Source: Streptomyces hyaluromycini (GTDB taxonomy: Bacteria; Actinomycetota; Actinomycetes; Streptomycetales; Streptomycetaceae). From it: a DNA stretch of 64,000 nt. The translations under genes and the position numbers were made by a program. The stretch is from NCBI RefSeq assembly GCF_002217755.1, contig NZ_BCFL01000018.1:868001-932000 (forward strand), written 5' to 3'. This document shows, in pieces, positions 57,496 to 64,000 of this stretch (position 1 is its first letter; each line of letters begins with the position of its first letter). Under the pieces are notes generated by a model that was not told where the DNA came from, ran no database searches, and saw nothing but the letters and a program-made list of their open reading frames with translations.

Positions 57496-58413
57496 TCAGG
57501 CGCCGAAGCGCACCAGCCACTCCGTGTGCGCCGGGGACATCAGTCGCTCCGTCTCCCCCACCGCCTCGGCCCAGCCCGCCTCGGTCACCGTCGTGGCCAT
57601 GGCGATCCGGGCGGTCTCCAGGTCCTGTTCGATGAGGGAGTGGGCGTGCGTCAGCGGGCCGTGCCGTCGCACCTCCTGCCAGGCGACACCCGCCGCGGCG
57701 GCCGCGCTGAGCAGCCCCGCGAGGTCGGCGCCGCCGAGCAGGCCGACGGTCCGCAGCAGGGCGGCCGCGAGGGCGAACAGGGTCAGTGCCGCGGTGACGG
57801 AGGACCAGCGGGCGGCGGCGCGATGCGCGCGGACGGACCGGTTCTTGTACCAGACGGCCTGTTCCAGGAGCCGGTCGCGCAGGTAGAGGTCCCGGCGGGC
57901 CGCGTAGGACTTGGCCCGCTCGGCGCGCATCCGCGGTGTGATCTGCCCTCCGCCCCGTTCCCCGGGGTCGCTGCGGGAGTCCTCCCAGCCGCATTTGCGC
58001 AGCTCGCGCAGGCGTTCCTCGACGCGCTCCGCGAAGAGCGCGTCCGGGTCGGCGACATGGGAGTGGAAGGGCCCGCCGTGCACCATGTACTGCCAGGCCA
58101 GCGACTTCAGCAGCTCGGCGGCCGCCCGGTGCGCCTGCCAGTGGGTCCGGGAGCGACGGCGCGAGGTGCTCAGGCCCAGGGCTATCGTCAGCCCGTACAG
58201 CACGGCGGCGAGCACGGTCATGAAGTGCCCTGACGCCTGCTCGGTCAGGACGGCGGCCGTGGTGGCCAGCAGGAGCAGCAGCAGATGCGTACGCACCGCC
58301 CGGAACGAGTCACTCTGATGGTGCAACGCCCACTGGTCGCTCACCTGGAACAGCGGCGGCAGGTCCTGTGCGCCCACCGTGGTGCCCGGTATGGGAGAGA
58401 TAGCGGCCCCCAT
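57496..58413 (-). CDS. SLATT-domain membrane protein (DUF4231-like)
   Basis: 305 aa from ATG 58411-58413. Two transmembrane hairpins: 'LLLLLLATTAAVLTEQAS' with 'FMTVLAAVLYGLTIALGL' at about 45-85, and 'SVTAALTLFALAAALLRTVGLLGG' with 'LAGLLSAAAAAGVAWQEV' at about 220-265. 'HRAAAELLKSLAWQYMVHGGPF' between them is the conserved helical segment of DUF4231/SLATT proteins, thought to be pore-forming effectors of nucleotide-sensing defence systems. It converges on the SLOG gene and lies upstream of the FxSxx-COOH system. A longer start at 58485 has no support. Confidence 0.85.
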   Translation of the reverse strand: MGAAISPIPGTTVGAQDLPPLFQVSDQWALHHQSDSFRAVRTHLLLLLLATTAAVLTEQASGHFMTVLAAVLYGLTIALGLSTSRRRSRTHWQAHRAAAELLKSLAWQYMVHGGPFHSHVADPDALFAERVEERLRELRKCGWEDSRSDPGERGGGQITPRMRAERAKSYAARRDLYLRDRLLEQAVWYKNRSVRAHRAAARWSSVTAALTLFALAAALLRTVGLLGGADLAGLLSAAAAAGVAWQEVRRHGPLTHAHSLIEQDLETARIAMATTVTEAGWAEAVGETERLMSPAHTEWLVRFGA

Positions 58414-58506
58414 GACGCCCCCCGAATTCACCGCGCGCCCCCGAAGGCTTGCGCGCGCCCCCGAAAAACAGACTTCCAGAATCAATGAGGACGGAAAGCC
58501 GCTCCG

Positions 58507-58592
58507 GGTACAAGAGGTTCGCCAGGCCTTCCTGGTATAGGGTCCGCGTCAGCATGGCCAGACTGGTCCAAGGTTCGTAAATCCCTTGTACC
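58507..58592. promoter_or_regulatory. Repeats upstream of the FxsA gene
   Basis: GGTACAAG (58507-58514) and CTTGTACC (58585-58592) form an inverted repeat 70 bp apart. GGTACAAGAGGTTCG at 58507 and GGTCCAAGGTTCG at 58565 are an imperfect direct repeat. They flank GTATAGGGT (58535-58543), a possible -10. They could be regulator sites for the FxSxx-COOH operon. Confidence 0.4.
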
Positions 58593-58663
58593 GAAGAGGA
58601 GTTGCGACCCCGACAGTCACTGGCACAACAGCAGCTTCACTTATCCGAACCGGAGCCGCCATC

Positions 58664-58843
58664 ATGATCCTTTCGGTGAAGTCAGTCAGCCGTCCTTCCC
58701 CCGCCCCCACCTGCACTTCAAGGCGTACGCGCCTTGCGGACATCGGACCGTGCACGGCGGCCGCCGCACGTACCGTGAGCCGCGTGACCAGCCTGAACGG
58801 CCACCGTCTGGACCGACCCGTCACGTTCAACTCGGCCTGCTGA
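58664..58843 (+). CDS. FxsA precursor peptide (FxSxx-COOH family)
   Basis: 59 aa, ending in F-N-S-A-C, which fits the F-x-S-x-x-COOH signature exactly. The TGA is 58841-58843. The C-terminal core is 'SLNGHRLDRPVTFNSAC'. It stands 15 bp before a FxsB-type radical SAM gene. FxsA peptides are the substrates of FxsB, which cross-links aromatic side chains (cyclophane formation in characterised relatives). The start ATG 58664 is preceded by GGAG; a TTG at 58586 would give 85 aa. It also has Cys residues in 'APTCTSRRTRLADIGPCTA'. Confidence 0.78.
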   Translation: MILSVKSVSRPSPAPTCTSRRTRLADIGPCTAAAARTVSRVTSLNGHRLDRPVTFNSAC

Positions 58844-58858
58844 GCGAGGAGGGCTGAC

Positions 58859-61048
58859 GTGAGGCAGCGCGCCGACGGGGCAGCAACAGCCGCTGGACGC
58901 CGAAGGCTTCCCGGCAGCCCACCTCTGAGACAGCTGGTCCTCAAGATCCACAGCAGGTGTGACCTGCGCTGTGACCACTGTTACGTGTACCAGCACGCCG
59001 ACCAGAGCTGGCGGAACCGCCCGACCTTCATCCGCCCGGAGACCGTGCGCGCCGTCGCCGACCGGCTGGCCGAGTACGCCCGCTCGCGGGCCCTGGAGTC
59101 CGTCTCGGTGATCCTGCACGGCGGCGAGCCGCTGCTGGTCGGCCCGGCCCGGCTGCGGGACATCTGCGCGGAACTGACCAGCACCCTCTCCCCGCTGACC
59201 GCGCTCGACCTGCGCATGCACACCAACGCGGTCACCCTGAACCGACGGCACCTGGACGTCTGCCGGGAGTTCGGGGTCCGGGTCAGCGTGTCGCTCGACG
59301 GCGACCGCGCGGCCAACGACCGGCACCGGCTGGACCACAGGGGCCGCAGCAGCCACGACCGCGTGCTCCGCGGCATCCGGCTGCTCCAGGAGCCCGAGTA
59401 CCGCCACCTGTTCAGCGGGGTGCTGTGCACGGTGGACGTCGCGAACGACCCGGTCGCCGTGCACGACGCCCTCGCCGAACTGGCCCCGCCGCGGATCGAC
59501 TACCTGCTTCCGCACTCCACCTGGGACTCCCCGCCGCCCAACCCGGCCCAGGCCGCCACGCCGTACGCCGACTGGCTGCTCGCGGTCTTCGACCGCTGGG
59601 AGCAGCAGGGCCGCCCGATGCCGGTACGGACCTTCGAGTCGGTGCTCAGCACGCTGCGTGGCGGGCCGCCCCTGACCGAGGCCCTGGGGCTGGCGCCGAA
59701 CGACCTGGCCGTGATCGAGACGGACGGCGCCTTCGAGCAGGCCGACTGGCTCAAGACCGCCTACGCGGGCGCTCCGGAGACGGGGTACGACGTCTTCCGG
59801 CACGGCTTCGCGGAGTTCGCCGCGCACCCCGGTGTCCGGGCGCGGCAGACGGGCGTCGACGGGCTCAGCGACACCTGCCGCCGCTGCCCGGTGGTGCGGT
59901 CCTGCGGCGGCGGCCTGTACGGGCACCGGTACAGCTCCGGGAACGGCTTCGACAACCCCAGCGTCTTCTGCGGCGATCTGCGCTCCCTGGTCGAGGGCAT
60001 CGCCGACCGGGTGACCGACCGCTCCTTCTCGCCCGCGGTGCTGGACACGGCCCGACTCGCCTGGGCCCAGCTGGAGTTGGACCGGCTGCTGCTGCGCCGG
60101 GCGCAGGAGCACCTTGCGTCCGAGCCGGACTGGGCGGACGCCTGGCGGCTGCTGCTGGCCCTGGACGCCGACCCCGGCACCGCCCCGCACCTGGACGAGG
60201 TGCTGGCGCACCCCTACGTGCGCACCAGCCTGCAGCGCTCCCTGCACGACCCCGCCGACACGGCCCGGTTCATGGCACTGGCCGCCGCCGCGGCCCTGCG
60301 GGCGGGGGTACCGGCCACGCTGTCCTGGGACCAGCCCGGCACCCGGCTGCACCTGCCCACCTGGGGCACCTACCGCCTGGACGCCCCCGGCCGCATCGAG
60401 GTCACCGTGGCACCGGACGCCTTCCGGGTACGCGGCGGCGGGCACGCCCCGGATCCCGACGGGACCTGGGTCGGGATCGACGGGGGCCCTGCCTCCGCGC
60501 GCTGGCGCCCGCTGGGCCGGCTGCTGGCCCAGGACGGCCCGCTGGTCGACGACGCGGACCCCTACCGCGACTGCTATCCCGTCGCCGTCGCCCCGCCACT
60601 GATGTGCGGCGAGTTCCCGGAGCGGCTGAGCCGGGCCTACGAGCTACTGGCGAAGGAGGCACCGCGCCGGCACTCCGACCCGGACGTGTTCCGCCCCACC
60701 GTCCTCACCCCGCTGGAGGCGGGCAGCGGTCTGGTCCTCGGCGCCCACGGGTTCGGGGCGCTGGGCGTCGCGGTCGACGTGACACCCGAGGAGTTCGCCC
60801 GGGAGCTCCCGCGCATCGGCCGCCGGGCCCGCCTCACCGCCCTGCGCGAGACGGCCGACCTGCACCGGCCGGGCAGCCCCGCGGGCGCCCTGCTGGACCT
60901 GGCGGACGAGGAACTCGGCCGGGAGGAGTACGACAGGGCGGCCGGCGCCCTCACCGCGCTCACCCTGCTGCCGGCGGACGAGCTGACCGAGACCGGTGCC
61001 GTGCTGCTGGCCCGCATGTGGTCGCAGTGGGCGGACCGTCCCGCCTGA
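58859..61048 (+). CDS. FxsB-family radical SAM/SPASM peptide maturase
   Basis: 729 aa, GTG start with GAGGAGG 5 nt upstream. The radical SAM cluster motif C-x3-C-x2-C lies at C34-C38-C41 ('SRCDLRCDHCY'). 'HGGEPLL' is the SAM-binding GGE motif. The SPASM-like cysteine cluster 'CRRCPVVRSCGGGLYGHRYSSGNGFDNPSVFCGD' is at about 340-375. The remaining 350 residues are the C-terminal extension of FxsB enzymes. It modifies the FxsA peptide, encoded directly upstream. All expected cysteines are present, so it should be active. Gene pair and order match FxSxx-COOH systems. Confidence 0.92.
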   Translation: MRQRADGAATAAGRRRLPGSPPLRQLVLKIHSRCDLRCDHCYVYQHADQSWRNRPTFIRPETVRAVADRLAEYARSRALESVSVILHGGEPLLVGPARLRDICAELTSTLSPLTALDLRMHTNAVTLNRRHLDVCREFGVRVSVSLDGDRAANDRHRLDHRGRSSHDRVLRGIRLLQEPEYRHLFSGVLCTVDVANDPVAVHDALAELAPPRIDYLLPHSTWDSPPPNPAQAATPYADWLLAVFDRWEQQGRPMPVRTFESVLSTLRGGPPLTEALGLAPNDLAVIETDGAFEQADWLKTAYAGAPETGYDVFRHGFAEFAAHPGVRARQTGVDGLSDTCRRCPVVRSCGGGLYGHRYSSGNGFDNPSVFCGDLRSLVEGIADRVTDRSFSPAVLDTARLAWAQLELDRLLLRRAQEHLASEPDWADAWRLLLALDADPGTAPHLDEVLAHPYVRTSLQRSLHDPADTARFMALAAAAALRAGVPATLSWDQPGTRLHLPTWGTYRLDAPGRIEVTVAPDAFRVRGGGHAPDPDGTWVGIDGGPASARWRPLGRLLAQDGPLVDDADPYRDCYPVAVAPPLMCGEFPERLSRAYELLAKEAPRRHSDPDVFRPTVLTPLEAGSGLVLGAHGFGALGVAVDVTPEEFARELPRIGRRARLTALRETADLHRPGSPAGALLDLADEELGREEYDRAAGALTALTLLPADELTETGAVLLARMWSQWADRPA

Positions 61049-61098
61049 ACGCGCAAGGATCCACATGTCCAGATATGACGGCTCTTTGTCCTGATAGC

Positions 61099-61137
61099 AA
61101 CCAACCGCATGGCGTGCGGTCGGGCACATTGTTGGTT
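61099..61137. other. Hairpin between FxsB and the FxsC remnant
   Basis: AACCAAC (61099-61105) pairs with GTTGGTT (61131-61137), enclosing CCGCA/TGCGG (61105-61109 and 61115-61119). This nested stem lies in the 149-bp gap after fxsB. It could attenuate readthrough into the decayed genes. Confidence 0.4.
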
Positions 61138-61197
61138 CCGGTCGTAGGGCACCGTCGGCGGAGCAGGCCGACGGCTTGTCAGCGGACAGGGGGATGC

Positions 61198-61401
61198 GTG
61201 GGCGCCGGCGAACGGGTGGAGGATCGATTTCCGGACCACCGGCCCTGTTTCCTCCTGTCGTACGCCCGCACTCCGCGGCGAAGCCCGGACAGCGACGACC
61301 CGGACCACACCAGACCCAGGCACTTCCCCAACCCCCGTCCGGCGGACCGGTGTCCGCCGTCCGGCCCGGGGGCGGGAGACGACCCCGGAGGAGAGGCATG
61401 A
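61198..61401 (+). pseudogene. FxsC (TIR-like) remnant with internal deletion
   Basis: A GTG at 61198 opens a 67-aa frame. 'DHRPCFLLSYARTPRRSPDSDDPDH' matches the start of FxsC TIR-like proteins (usual '-YFFLSYART-' and an Asp-rich turn), which are normally several hundred residues. After residue 37 the family sequence is lost, and a Pro-rich end follows. The ATGA overlap with the next gene (61398-61401) is kept, so the original stop region survives and the middle of the gene appears deleted in frame. The TIR core and any catalytic Glu are gone, so no NADase or adaptor role remains. Confidence 0.75.
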
Positions 61402-61935
61402 CGGCCGCAAGGGACGGACGCGTCATCACCTTCTACTCGTACAAGGGCGGCACCGGACGGACGATGGCGCTGGCCAACGTGGCGTGGATCCTCGCCGCCA
61501 ACGGCTAACGGGTCCTCGCCGTGGACTGGGACCTGGAAGCCCCGGGGCTGGATCGCTTCTTCCACCCGTTCCTGGATCCCAACGTGCTCTCCGCCACCGC
61601 GGGCGTCACCGACATCCTCCAGGACTACGCCTGGGCGGCGACCGACGGCATCAGCCGCACCGGCCTCTGGTACCTGGAGTTCGCGGACGTCGAGCAGCAC
61701 GCGGTCTCGCTCTCCCCCGAACGGCAGGGACTCGCCTTCGGGCACGGCGGCTCACTCGACTTCCTCTCCGCGGGCCGCCGGTTCCGCGCCGACTCGGGCA
61801 CGGCGTCGTCGCTTGAGTGGGACAACTTCTACGACCGCCTCGACGGCGGCATGTTCCTTGAGGCGCTGCGCGACAGCATGAAACGGTCCTACGACTACGT
61901 CCTGATCGACTCGCGCACCGGCCGGCCGGACGGGC
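61398..61935 (+). pseudogene. FxsT (FxSxx-COOH system P-loop/TPR protein) remnant
   Basis: 'GRVITFYSYKGGTGRTMALA' with the deviant Walker A KGGTGRT starts the gene at ATG 61398. The frame is stopped by TAA at 61506-61508 after 'WILAANG', where relatives continue 'xRVLAVDWDLEAPGLDRFFHPFL'. That segment follows immediately in the same frame (61509 onward), with 'ITDILQDYAWAATDGIS'-like 'VTDILQDYAWAATDGISRTG' and 'SYDYVLIDSRTG'. After about 61920 the homology ends. The TPR region is missing. One nonsense change plus a 3' deletion make it non-functional unless read through. Confidence 0.82.
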
Positions 61936-62136
61936 ACGCTGCGGTGCGCGAAGTCGCTCGCGGTGTCACTGCGCCGGGCGGGCGAGCGGGAGAAGCACAG
62001 CGCCGACGTGCTGCGCGAGGAAGCCGTCCGGCGGCTGGAAGGGCTGCGCCGACAACTCGGCGAGAACAACGGCATCACCCGCTTCGCGCTGGAGGAACGG
62101 CGGGTGTACCGGAACCTGGAGCCGCCGGCCGCGTGA
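61936..62136 (+). pseudogene. C-terminal fragment of an unidentified protein joined to the FxsT remnant
   Basis: In the frame ending at TGA 62134-62136 the sequence reads 'SLAVSLRRAGEREKHSADVL', continues as an Arg/Glu-rich helix, and ends '...RFALEERRVYRNLEPPAA'. Codon use is coding-like, but it has no start and is out of frame with the FxsT remnant. The junction near 61925-61950 is a deletion or recombination scar. The helix pattern could come from the end of a membrane-associated or regulatory protein; I cannot name it. Confidence 0.55.
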
Positions 62137-62343
62137 GCGCACGCGGCGGATCAGCGCGCGAACCGCCACCGCACGCGGGTGCGGGCCGCGGCCGGTGCGG
62201 GTCGCCCGTGCGCCCGTGCTCCGTACGGCGATCCGGGTTCCCTAGTACGGCAGGATGCGCCCGGAAGGCGTCCTGCGGTCGATTTCCTGCCCGCGGGGAG
62301 CGGGCCGACGAACAACGCGTACGCGGATCCGACCGTCCATGAC

Positions 62344-62434
62344 GCCCTCCTCTTGCCGAGCCCTGACCGGTACCTGCTGTCCGGTAGGAGGGCTCTGCCC
62401 CGCACATGGCTGGTCCAAGCCTGGTGCGGGGCAG
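62344..62434. other. Two adjoining hairpins, candidate structured RNA or cruciform
   Basis: First hairpin: GCCCTCCT (62344-62351) with AGGAGGGC (62386-62393), plus inner ACCGG (62366-62370) with CCGGT (62381-62385). Second: CTGCCCCGCAC (62395-62405) with GTGCGGGGCAG (62424-62434), with inner GGCT/AGCC. The stems are perfect and one base apart. They lie in the decayed region after the FxSxx-COOH locus. Confidence 0.55.
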
Positions 62435-62454
62435 CAAAGTTGGCGAGCGCCTGC

Positions 62455-62595
62455 TCAGCGGGGTCCCGGCCGTGGCCCGCGCAGGAACAGGGCGCTGGTG
62501 AGGATGCCGAGGACGACGAGGGCGGCACCGCCGGGCAGCATCACCGCGCCGGTGGCATACCCGGCGAAACCACGGTCCGGTAACACGTGAATCAC
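62455..62595 (-). CDS. Possible small membrane protein
   Basis: 46 codons from GTG 62593-62595 to TGA 62455-62457: 'IHVLPDRGFAGYATGAVMLP' then a 'GGAALVVLGILTSALFLRG' membrane-like segment and a basic end (PRPGPR). The hydrophobic helix with following arginines is protein-like. There is no clear ribosome site, and no family is recognised. It could be a chance frame. Confidence 0.3.
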   Translation of the reverse strand: MIHVLPDRGFAGYATGAVMLPGGAALVVLGILTSALFLRGPRPGPR

Positions 62596-62669
62596 AGGCG
62601 GTGCCCCTAGGTTCCGGTGCCCATGACAGACACCTTCTGCACGTCTCACGGAAGGACATCCCTCCGGTC

Positions 62670-63833
62670 ATGAGCAAACACAGGAACCGCCGGGCCGCGC
62701 GCATCGTGGCCTTCGCAGCCGCCGGTGCCCTGACGGTCGCCGCGGGCGTCACCGCCGTGGCGTCGGCGAGCCAGCCGGCCACGGCGACCGCAACCACCTG
62801 CTCCTTCACCCGGTCCGACACCTCGGCGAGCACCGGGGACAACCCCCGGCACGTGGTGACCGGTGACCTCGACGGCGACGGGAACGCCGACGTGGTCGCC
62901 GCCGACAACTCCGCCGACTCGGTCTCCGTCCTGCTCGGCAACGGCGACGGCACCTTCGGCGCGGCCACGGACTACTCCGTGGGCGACGCGCCGTACCAGA
63001 CCGTCATCGCCGACTTCGACGCCGACGGCAACCCGGACCTCGCCACCGCCGACTTCGACGGCGGCACGGTGAGCGTCCTGCTCGGCACCGGGAACGGCGC
63101 CTTCGGGACGGCCACGCAGTACACGGTCGGCTCGGGCGCCCGCGCGCTGGTCGCCGGCGACGTCGACGGGGACGGCGACCTGGACGTCGCGGTGGCCGAG
63201 GAGTCCGCCGGGCGCGTCAACCTGCTGCTGGGCGACGGTGAAGGTGCGTTCACCGTCTCCTCGCAGACGGTGACCGTGACCCGGCCGCACGGGCTGGTCC
63301 TCACCGACTTCGACGGCGACGGCGACCTGGACATCGCCACCGCGAGCGTCGCCACCGCCGGGGGCGTGAGCGTGGCCCTCGGCAACGGCGACGGGACCTT
63401 CGGCGACGTCACCGCGTACAGCAGCGTGCAGCGGCTGTACTCGCTCACCGAGGGCGACTTCGACGGGGACGGCACCACCGACCTGGCCGCCGTCAGCAAC
63501 GGCTCCGACACCCTGGAGATCTACGCCGGGAACGGCGACGGCACCTTCCAGGACCCCGTCGACCACACCACCTCCGCCCTGCCGGTCGCCGTCGACGCGG
63601 CCGACGTCAACGGCGACGACATCCCCGACGTCCTGGTCTCGTCCCTCAACGGCAACTCGGTCGGTGTCTGGACCGGCACCGCGGGCGGCTCGCTGAGCGA
63701 GCTGACCGAACTGCCGGCGGACGGCGCCTACGCGGCGGCCGCCGCCGACGTGACGTCCGACGGCACGACGGACCTGGTGGTGGCGAGCAGCAGCGACGAC
63801 GCGGTGGACGTCTTCACCGGCTCCTGCGACTGA
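62670..63833 (+). CDS. Secreted FG-GAP/VCBS-repeat beta-propeller protein
   Basis: 387 aa. Signal peptide 'RRAARIVAFAAAGALTVAAGVTAVASA'. Seven or so FG-GAP repeats with calcium-binding Asp loops follow: 'GDLDGDGNADVVAADN', 'ADFDADGNPDLATADFD', 'GDVDGDGDLDVAVAEE', 'TDFDGDGDLDIATASV', 'GDFDGDGTTDLAAVSN', 'ADVNGDDIPDVLVSSL', and a final 'ADVTSDGTTDLVVASS'. The spacing and the 'NGDGTFG' turns fit a seven-bladed propeller. It is extracellular and its partner is unknown. ATG 62670 follows GGAAGGACA at a distance. The C-terminal 'GSCD' and the first Cys may form a disulphide closing the propeller. Confidence 0.9.
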   Translation: MSKHRNRRAARIVAFAAAGALTVAAGVTAVASASQPATATATTCSFTRSDTSASTGDNPRHVVTGDLDGDGNADVVAADNSADSVSVLLGNGDGTFGAATDYSVGDAPYQTVIADFDADGNPDLATADFDGGTVSVLLGTGNGAFGTATQYTVGSGARALVAGDVDGDGDLDVAVAEESAGRVNLLLGDGEGAFTVSSQTVTVTRPHGLVLTDFDGDGDLDIATASVATAGGVSVALGNGDGTFGDVTAYSSVQRLYSLTEGDFDGDGTTDLAAVSNGSDTLEIYAGNGDGTFQDPVDHTTSALPVAVDAADVNGDDIPDVLVSSLNGNSVGVWTGTAGGSLSELTELPADGAYAAAAADVTSDGTTDLVVASSSDDAVDVFTGSCD

Positions 63834-63842
63834 GCACCCGTC

Positions 63843-64000
63843 TCAGGCGGCCGTTCCGGCGGCCAGCCAGAGCGCGACGTCGCGCGGGTCGGCGGCCGTG
63901 CCGGCCATGCGCAGTTCGCGGTGCACCGCGCGGGGCAGTTCGGGGCGGTGCAGCAGCGGGCGGGCGGCGAGGGCGAGGACGAGGCCGGTCCATGCCTCGG
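63843..64000 (-). CDS. Edge gene, C-terminal fragment, unidentified
   Basis: The last 51 or so residues of a minus-strand gene: 'EAWTGLVLALAARPLLHRPE' then '...RELRMAGTAADPRDVALWLAAGTAA'. The stop is at 63843-63845, ten bases after the convergent FG-GAP stop. The Leu/Ala/Arg-rich helices do not identify a family. The gene continues beyond the window. Confidence 0.55.
   Translation of the reverse strand, partial: EAWTGLVLALAARPLLHRPELPRAVHRELRMAGTAADPRDVALWLAAGTAA

Larger units (their letters stand above)
62137..62669. other. 533-bp region with structured intergenic DNA
   Basis: No conserved gene is clear. It contains two strong adjacent hairpins (62344-62434) and a possible tiny reverse gene at 62455-62595. 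The 3' end should carry the promoter and leader of the FG-GAP protein gene. Confidence 0.5.

Noticed and set aside
62455..62595. Firm small membrane protein gene
   Set aside because: Listed only with low confidence, since there is no ribosome site or homologue recognised.

Overview
The window is high-GC actinobacterial DNA, almost certainly Streptomyces. Evidence: strong third-position G/C bias, frequent GTG and TTG starts, many 4-nt ATGA or GTGA gene overlaps, Tat and lipoprotein exports, a HTH-DUF5753/DUF397 module, the actinobacterial ribosomal protein bL37, an Mbl/MreB homologue and many copies of a Streptomyces-type intergenic palindromic repeat. From memory, the gene order resembles the SCO2400-SCO2451 stretch of S. 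coelicolor; this is recollection, not a search. No rRNA, tRNA, CRISPR array or transposase was seen.

Layout. 1-3644: end of a serine hydrolase, a reductase/MarR pair with palindromic operators, an AhpD-like protein and a zinc-ribbon membrane protein. 3761-12506: sugar uptake and oxidation (enolase-superfamily dehydratase, zinc alcohol dehydrogenase, U32-like protein, sugar ABC importer, secreted aldose epimerase). 12621-21394: an aminotransferase with a long low-complexity tail, a two-domain O-methyltransferase next to a PobA-type hydroxylase, GalU, and a CoA-transferase plus glutaryl-CoA-dehydrogenase-like pair. 21760-26548: secreted intradiol dioxygenase, HATPase/XRE/DUF397 module, a 740-bp inverted repeat, an NTF2-like protein, an MmyB-type regulator broken by an Illumina P5 adapter sequence, and bL37. 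26645-34854: a secreted protein coupled to an S53 peptidase, then regulators (GlxA/AraC, a truncated ECF sigma factor, Lrp, Rrf2) and a DUF4360 secreted protein. 34928-43847: plant cell-wall side-chain use (GH35, GH51, GH43 and an ABC importer). 43986-50611: metallopeptidase/MAB_1171c/FAD locus, SMP-30 with IclR, an unknown gene and an ATP-grasp protein. 50748-56794: MerR-PP2C fusion, small methyltransferase, FadD, carboxyltransferase and Mbl. 56917-62136: SLOG and SLATT genes beside a FxSxx-COOH radical-SAM peptide system in which FxsA and FxsB look intact but FxsC and FxsT are decayed. 62670-64000: an FG-GAP secreted protein and a truncated edge gene.

How genes work together. The sugar modules share short putative operators (TTCGAGATWTC) upstream of the dehydratase operon, the arabinan importer operon and the IclR regulator, suggesting one IclR-type circuit. 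The conflict-type cluster near 57-62 kb, the inverted repeat near 24.6 kb and the adapter at 26.2 kb are the most notable observations; the adapter is an assembly error rather than biology.
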